A program made the translations under genes and the position numbers. This document shows, piece after piece, positions 58,262 to 64,000 of a stretch of 64,000 bases of DNA (position 1 is the first letter of the stretch; every line of letters begins with the position of its first letter). The DNA comes from Jacaranda mimosifolia (lineage: Eukaryota; Streptophyta; Magnoliopsida; Lamiales; Bignoniaceae): the NCBI GenBank assembly GCA_018894105.1, contig CM032126.1, positions 21,922,391 through 21,986,390 on the forward strand, read 5' to 3'. Under the pieces are notes generated by a model. The model did not search any database. It worked only from the letters and a program-made list of their open reading frames with translations, and was not told where the DNA came from.

Positions 58262-59119
58262 TGATTGAGATTTCAAAAATGATAGAGAGAGAGAGAGAGA
58301 GCATATAAGCATATGATTGAATTTGATATTTAGAAAACATGTTTATAGACTTTCAAGCATATTTTTATCCCACTATTTTATCAAATCGCTCACCCCCTTA
58401 AGGAATTCAGGAAATCGTACTTCCTAATGAGAATCAAGGTCCAAAAGGCATCATTTGTGGGCCCATGACTCGTGAGACATCCACAAACAATCCTAAGGTA
58501 AGCAACATTTCCTAATAGCATCTCTATGTAACCTTTGATATGTTTTGTCTCACTTTTCATGTAGATCCTCCGCTCGTGCGACATCTACACTACTAGGTGT
58601 TAAGTCGTACCTACCAATCAATCTTTAATTATAAACTCCACTATGACATACCACGACTTGTGAGACAATGCCATAGTTAGTTTTAAATTAAAGTACATCA
58701 TATGCCAAAAAAGTGAACACAACTTTCCTCTAATAAAGTGTCCCACGACTCGTGTGCCAACACTAAACTAGGGTAGCATATCATGTCACCTCCCATTGAT
58801 AGAAGGCTTAGATTAACTAAAACTCCTTTTAATTTGTATCCAACTTGACTTAATATTTTGTAAAACTTAGAATTTTCTAAGTTGAGGGATTTTCTTACTT
58901 TGAAAGTTCTTAACAATTTTATCTTCTCTTATTTAGGTTTTCTATATCCTAGCCATGGATCTCACACATCAATAGGATAAAGAAAAACATAAATAAGTAA
59001 ATACGCATTGTATGCTCCTAGGGTGGGATGACCATGACCCTTAACTAAGTAGTACACTTAGAGCCATACGTGCACTACTTAGCTGATTTTAAGTGGGTTG
59101 ATTAAATTCAATCTATTAC
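58262..59119 (-). other. Copia F leader, 3' part
   Basis: Non-coding and parallel to the leaders of A and E. A GA microsatellite lies near 58283-58302. The leader motif occurs four times, here reversed: CCCATGACTCGTGAGAC (58461), CCGCTCGTGCGAC (58570), CCACGACTTGTGAGAC (58651) and CCCACGACTCGTGTGCC (58742). Confidence 0.7.
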
Positions 59120-59421
59120 ATTAATGTATCCCATATATTCATGGGTCTCCAAGCCTCCTTGATCCTTTTGGCCTCCTTTTGCTCCTTGCAACTTTTACAA
59201 GAGAAAAAAATCTTCACCTCTAGAGTTCTATTCTCATAACATTTACAAGGTAGAAAATCAAGAGACATGCAAGCCCTTCGAGATTTTCTACCTTGTAAAT
59301 GTTATGAGAATAGAACTCTAGAGGTGAAGATTTTTTTCTCTTGTAAAAGTTGCAAGGAGCAAAAGGAGGCCAAAAGGATCAAGGAGGCTTGAAGACCCAT
59401 GAATATATGGGATACATTAAT
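59120..59421. repeat. Near-perfect inverted repeat (140-bp arms, 22-bp loop) in the copia F leader
   Basis: Left arm 59120-59259, right arm 59282-59421, loop 59260-59281. Base by base, 139 of 140 positions pair; the only mismatch is at GGTCTCC versus GGTCTTC. The left arm is normal leader in the - orientation; the right arm is the same leader text turned round, then joined directly to a truncated LTR. Confidence 0.95.
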
Positions 59422-59422
59422 T

Positions 59423-61518
59423 AGGATTAGAAGGCTGAAAATTACCATTGATAGAAGGATTCAAAGGAATCAACTAGATCACTCTAAGGACTCCTCCAAT
59501 GGATGATCTACAAGCACCAACACTTTGATCCAATTGCTCCCTTCTAAGTCTCCAAAAATCAGCAAAACTTCACACTTTTTCACCATTAGAACAACAAGGT
59601 ACAAGCCAAAAATCACTAAAAATTTCAGCTCCTTGGTCACCCAATTGTAGCACCAAAATGGGCCTAAAAAATGGCTCCCTAATGAACTCTAAGCTCCCCA
59701 AGATTTTGAATCTCTAATGTTAAGTCCACACACCTAGGATTAGCTCTCAATCAACCTCACTTTTCTAGAGAAGATAGGAAGATGGTGATGAAAGGAGTGA
59801 TGGTTTTTGGAGGAGAGAATTTTGGGCGTGGTTATTCAACACATGAATTATACCACACTTTTGGAGGAAAAGTGTGAGTGATGCCAACTTGCACAACTAG
59901 CCAGCCACATGTTTATTTATAGGAGGGGATGGAAGCCTTTGAAGGCTTCTATCACACCCCTCCATGCATGTTGGCCAACTTGCCAACTTGGATTTGCATT
60001 TACTTGTGCATTTGCATTTACATTTCATCTCATGAAATGCAATGCCAATTTACATAATTGAAATAGACTCCTCATTTGATTATCCTCCAAAACTTAAATG
60101 CTTCATTTAATTAAATTATCTCTTTATTTTAATTAATTTAACTTAACTCTTTATGTTAATTAAAGTTAACTTAACTCCTTAAGTTAACTTGACTAATTAT
60201 TTGTCATATGGCACTAATTAAATTAACTCCTTAATTTAATTGGCCTAATTTAACTACTTAAATTATTTTGATTAATTTAACACTTTAAATTAATCAAGTC
60301 AAAATGACTAATTAAAATTAGTCAAACCAATTTTCTCTCCTTAAGCAAAAACCGCCTAGTACATGATTTTCTAATTCCTTAGAAAATCCCTCCTATCAAA
60401 TAAGAGTTTTCCTAGGCTTTTGTGTGTGACCCATTAGGTTCACCCATTCATTGGACATGGGCTCACAACTCATTGTGATATCTTGAATTTTGAAATATTC
60501 ACATTAGTTTAAACTCATTTAAACTAATAACTCTTTCAATTAATCTCTATTAATTAAGAGCACCCAATTTCCATGGTCGGTGACTAGCAAGAAGCCCATG
60601 GAGCCCAACTAATTCGATGAATTAATTATACCTCGATGAACCATTATAGCTTACACCCATCATGCAAATCCGGTCTTTCTGTCTCTTATCTCCCAAAAGA
60701 GGTCTAGGGCAAGATATTTTTTGGCTCCCTAATAGCCTCAATAACTATGTCTCCGCATCCAATGTTCGATCCCCCTTTATGACCTCAACTTTAGAAGACA
60801 CATTTTCCAAATTTTTATACTACCTTGCACAAGGATTTCTTAGAATCGATCATTATAGAATACATAGGAAGTGCACTCGTTCTTCATAACAATGAGGAAA
60901 CGGATCCCATCTTAGATCTCAAAAACTTCCATACTTAATTAGCTCATGCCCAATCTCAACCCTAGATGACCCTCTACGTGGTCGGGAAAAAGTCAAAGTA
61001 TAAAGACCTAAACACAAGGTTACTATGGATCCTTAAATCTAAGGACTAATTATATGCACTATCGTAAGCCTGAGAACTTGCCATTATCGACATGCCACTG
61101 CGGCTATCTAGTGGATTCTCCCGATGGGCCTTAAGTGAACTTGTTCGCTAACAATCACCCACTAGAATACATCCATGTCTAACATAGATTGCCCATAAAA
61201 TGGGGCAATATCCAACCCATTGGAGTATGCATCGTCAGTGCAAATCTATCTGAATGTTAGATGCCCCTTCTTATTAAATTTTATGACTTAGAATGTTTAA
61301 AATCATGACCTTTGGACTTGTTTCTTGATAACCATAATATGTGTGACCAAGTCCCATAGTCTTGTATGATTTAAGGGCTTCAACCAAATTCAAGCGAAGT
61401 ATAAAAAGCATAAGATGAAGACAGCCATTTAATAAGAATATCATTAAATCAAAATTATCTCACAATTGGAATAGTATTACACGCCAATTCTATTTGGTTG
61501 TGGGGCACTATTCCAACA
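59423..61518 (-). repeat. 5' LTR of copia F, lacking about 100 bp of its 3' end
   Basis: It ends on the + strand with GTGGGGCACTATTCCAACA. The left edge starts inside the LTR near its 3' end (TTAGGATTAGAAGGCTG, then AAAATTACC), where the sister LTRs still have ~100 bp to go. The usual reversed ending TGAAGGTAGGAGTAGG and the primer site are missing. Inverted TTAACTC/GAGTTAA repeats lie at about 60110-60300. Confidence 0.82.
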
Positions 61519-61835
61519 GTTTTTGCCTTAGAAGAGAGATAAATTGACTAATTATCAAATGGTCATTTTAGCTTGATTAATTTAAATGTTAAATTAATCA
61601 AAATAATTTAAAAAGTTAAATTAGGCCAATTAAATTAAGTTAAATGATACTTTAATTAGCCAAGTTAACTTAAGGAGTTAAGTTAGCTCAAGTTAACTTA
61701 AAGAGTTAAGTTAATTAACTTATAGAGTTAAGTTAAATTAATTAAATTAAAGGGTTAATTTAATTAAATAGGGAATTCAAGTTTTGGAGGAAAATCAAAT
61801 GGAAGAGTCCATTTGAATTATGCAAGTTGGCATTT
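61519..61835 (+). repeat. LTR middle fragment, + orientation
   Basis: It starts GTTTTTGCCTTAGAAGAGAG in the LTR middle, carries the AT-rich GTTAAGTTA repeats and ends after GAGTCCATTTGAATTATGC. As at 56212, the end of a - strand LTR start sits against the middle of a + strand LTR. Confidence 0.75.
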
Positions 61836-64000
61836 CAATTTATGATATTTAATATAATCATTCAAACATCAGAAATGCAAATCTGTGCTAATGATACTCA
61901 CAGCTAGCTAATTACCAACTGCACATCAAACCCACAGCAGGACATTTACCATTATGACACCAATATACACCCTACATGGACTGCTACCAATGCAGACTAA
62001 AGGATCCAACATCACTGAATATGGGACTCAAACAATGCCAGATATGGACTGATAGCTGGCAATGACTCAGCACTCAACATTCAATACCTAAGCCCCCAAA
62101 ATTCCTATTAGCTTAAAGAGACTTGTAAGCACACATGATTGTGCATTTGAACTCAACAGTAGTTGTCTCCGGTCTCCATAACAGCAACTGTTGTAGTAGA
62201 GAGTACCAAGTCACACTAAGAAAGTGACTCTAAAAAAGTGAAGACAAAAGTTGTCTCCAACAGAATCAGTTAATGGTCACCATAGAGGTATAAGTACTTA
62301 CTTCTCCACTCAAGTGGTAGAGAAACCCCAAGCATGGTGCCTTTGCATTAATAGTTGACAATTATCAAACTTTAGCAAGCAAGTTAGCAAGGAACAAATA
62401 AATTGAAGTTTAACATATGATACCCTAGTGCATATACAAAGACCAGAATTCAATCAAACTACCCCTAAAGTAGCATATAGTTCACAGAGCGGATAATCAT
62501 ATAACACATAAAGCATTCAACAAGAATTAATTTCCACAGCACAAATTGCTAACTGCAACAAAGAAACAGATTACTATAACTCACAGTCGTGCTAAAAGAA
62601 AAAGATACAAAATAAGCTTTCAAATTTCCCCCTTCAGAATCAACCTCCACATACTTGGAAGCCCCCAAATTGTCCCTATAGAATGATGATGTACTCCTAG
62701 CCGTTGTGCAAGTGTATGTAGTGTATGCGATGTTTAAGAGAGAGTGCGGTGTCTGTTGTGTGCAATGGTAAGAAAGTAAGTTTGGGAATAGAAGAAAGAG
62801 AATTTGGGAACGGTAAGTGGAAGTACATATAATGCAAATTTAGTTCACAGGCTAAAGGAGTTGAATGCAATTCTAGTTCCACATAAATTTTGGATGTGAT
62901 ATAACACACTGTGTTCTGTCAACCTTTGTTAAAGAACCCAAAATCAAGCTGGCATGCAGATGAGGAATTTAGTGCACACCATGTGAAAAAATTGACACAC
63001 GTCATCAAAATATAGTAACAAGACAGATTCCCCAATCAGAAAAATAATAGCGAATACAATCGCCCAACCATGCTAATGTATATGTGCATAAACAAGCCCA
63101 TAAGTGACGTGCAATTCCTAAAAACTATGTAAAGCACATTTGAATCTAATTCATCTTCAAAAGTATTGAAAAATTTACCTCAAATCCCATATCATACCCA
63201 ACTAAATCAACTAACAAATGATCAAAATAGAGTAATCATACATTAATACCATAAAATCAGACCCCCCATAAATAAATTGCATAATAAAAAAACATATCAA
63301 GACTCCCGCATACAACTGAACAGCAACTAGGACAAGACTATTGAACCACTTTTTTGACTTAGAATCATGTAAGGTTTATAGGTCAAAATAGCAGAGTAAA
63401 CATACAGTGGAATCATCTCTGTAAAAAGCTTGAAGGAACCTACTTAGAATGCCTAGAGACTTTTGGGCAGAGGCTTTTAGCCGGAGGCATTTGGCCAATA
63501 TCAACAGCAACAACCTAGATCACATGAAAATGCAACATAAAAAATGCACCAAGGAGGGAATTTTGTGGTAATGAGGTCGTAAATACAGAGGTAAAGATGA
63601 ACAAGCACGCAGACCCAGATGTATAGTTATTTCGTTTAAGCCCAAAAATTGAATATCAAGCCCTTTTTCAGACAACCACGATTAAAACTCTAATTGAGAA
63701 TGGAAACTATAGACGGCCGAAAATTGGATATGAAGCCCTTTTTCAGGCAACCGCGACTTACCTTAATGCCAAAATAAAGATCTACGCTGTAGCACCACCT
63801 CTCGGGATAGCACTTAAGATGAGGTGCCACTCAGTTCAAACTTAAATCTTAACCCACAATACAAGCAATAGGCCCATCAGAAAAAAATGTCAATATTATC
63901 AGAGATAGCAACGAGCTTCAACCTAAACAATCCTCAACAAAAGTACAGTTTACATGCATTAACTAATTTCGTAGCATTCATCATTCCATATATACTACAA
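61836..64000. other. Low-copy-looking stretch without recognised gene
   Basis: It has no similarity that I can see to the copia LTRs or to the other repeats in the window, and a somewhat different base composition with more CA/CC words. The open frame at 62697-62909 shows no domain. It could be flanking DNA of a host gene. A pair of ~38-bp direct repeats lies at 63646-63760. Confidence 0.5.

Larger units (their letters stand above)
57314..61518 (-). mobile_element. Copia F, 5' part, - strand
   Basis: Right to left: a nearly full 5' LTR (61518 to about 59423), a rearranged leader with a perfect-looking hairpin, gag from 58261, and the start of protease, cut off at about 57314 by another LTR end. 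The primer site and the first part of the leader are missing. Integrase, RT and RNase H are absent. Confidence 0.82.

Noticed and set aside
58283..58302. GA microsatellite before copia F gag
   Set aside because: A simple repeat of ordinary length with no sign of function; mentioned in the leader entry only.
60662..60889. Open frame resembling - strand frames at 23961, 45350 and 45555
   Set aside because: All four fall in the same LTR segment. The segment is well conserved as LTR DNA but the frames start and stop at different points, so coding is not supported.
62697..62909. 70-codon - strand open frame in the right flank
   Set aside because: No motif or homologous pattern is recognised. Length is near chance expectation, although a real small gene cannot be excluded.

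Overview
The window is repeat-dominated nuclear DNA from a flowering plant; the species cannot be told from the sequence. It is AT-rich and I found no intact host gene. Recognisable coding matter is broken transposable-element protein: Ty1/copia gag and pol, and CACTA (En/Spm) transposase. Most of the window belongs to one long-LTR copia family (LTR about 2.2 kb, TGTTGGAATA... to ...TTTCA or ...TTCA, tRNA-iMet-type primer site, gag starting M-A/V-K-N-P). I call its copies A to F.

Layout. 1-22079: copia A on the + strand (tail of the 5' LTR, primer site, leader, gag, pol, full 3' LTR). Its leader is split by a 13.9 kb CACTA element at 896-14836, whose two genes (a tnp2-type transposase and a Transposase_24/DUF8039-type gene) lie on the - strand and are decayed. 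22080-25502: the 3' part of copia B; A sits inside B's reverse transcriptase. 25503-27106: a - strand fragment of an unrelated short-LTR copia (S), possibly the host of B. The left end is then a stack CACTA in A in B in S. 27107-30697: no recognisable gene; one tandem duplication of about 340 bp.

30698-36633: LTR pieces of the same family in both orientations. 34421-39351: copia C (- strand), interrupted in its GAG-pre-integrase region by copia D (39352-43821, - strand), which lost the end of pol and part of its 3' LTR. 43822-48519: LTR halves in alternating orientation, with a palindromic centre at 44753-44890 and a 2.5 kb LTR palindrome at 46002-48519. 47197-54851: copia E (+). 54852-57313: more half-inverted LTR. 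57314-61518: copia F (-), with a nearly perfect 140-bp-arm hairpin (139 of 140 paired) in its leader. 61519-61835: LTR scrap. 61836-64000: low-copy-looking DNA with no recognised gene.

Nothing forms a working pathway: every gag, pol and transposase has stops or frameshifts. Two points need explaining. LTRs have repeatedly been rearranged as inverted halves, with breakpoints clustering near the LTR middle. The copia F hairpin is far less diverged than everything around it, so it is either a recent foldback event or a sequencing/assembly artefact.
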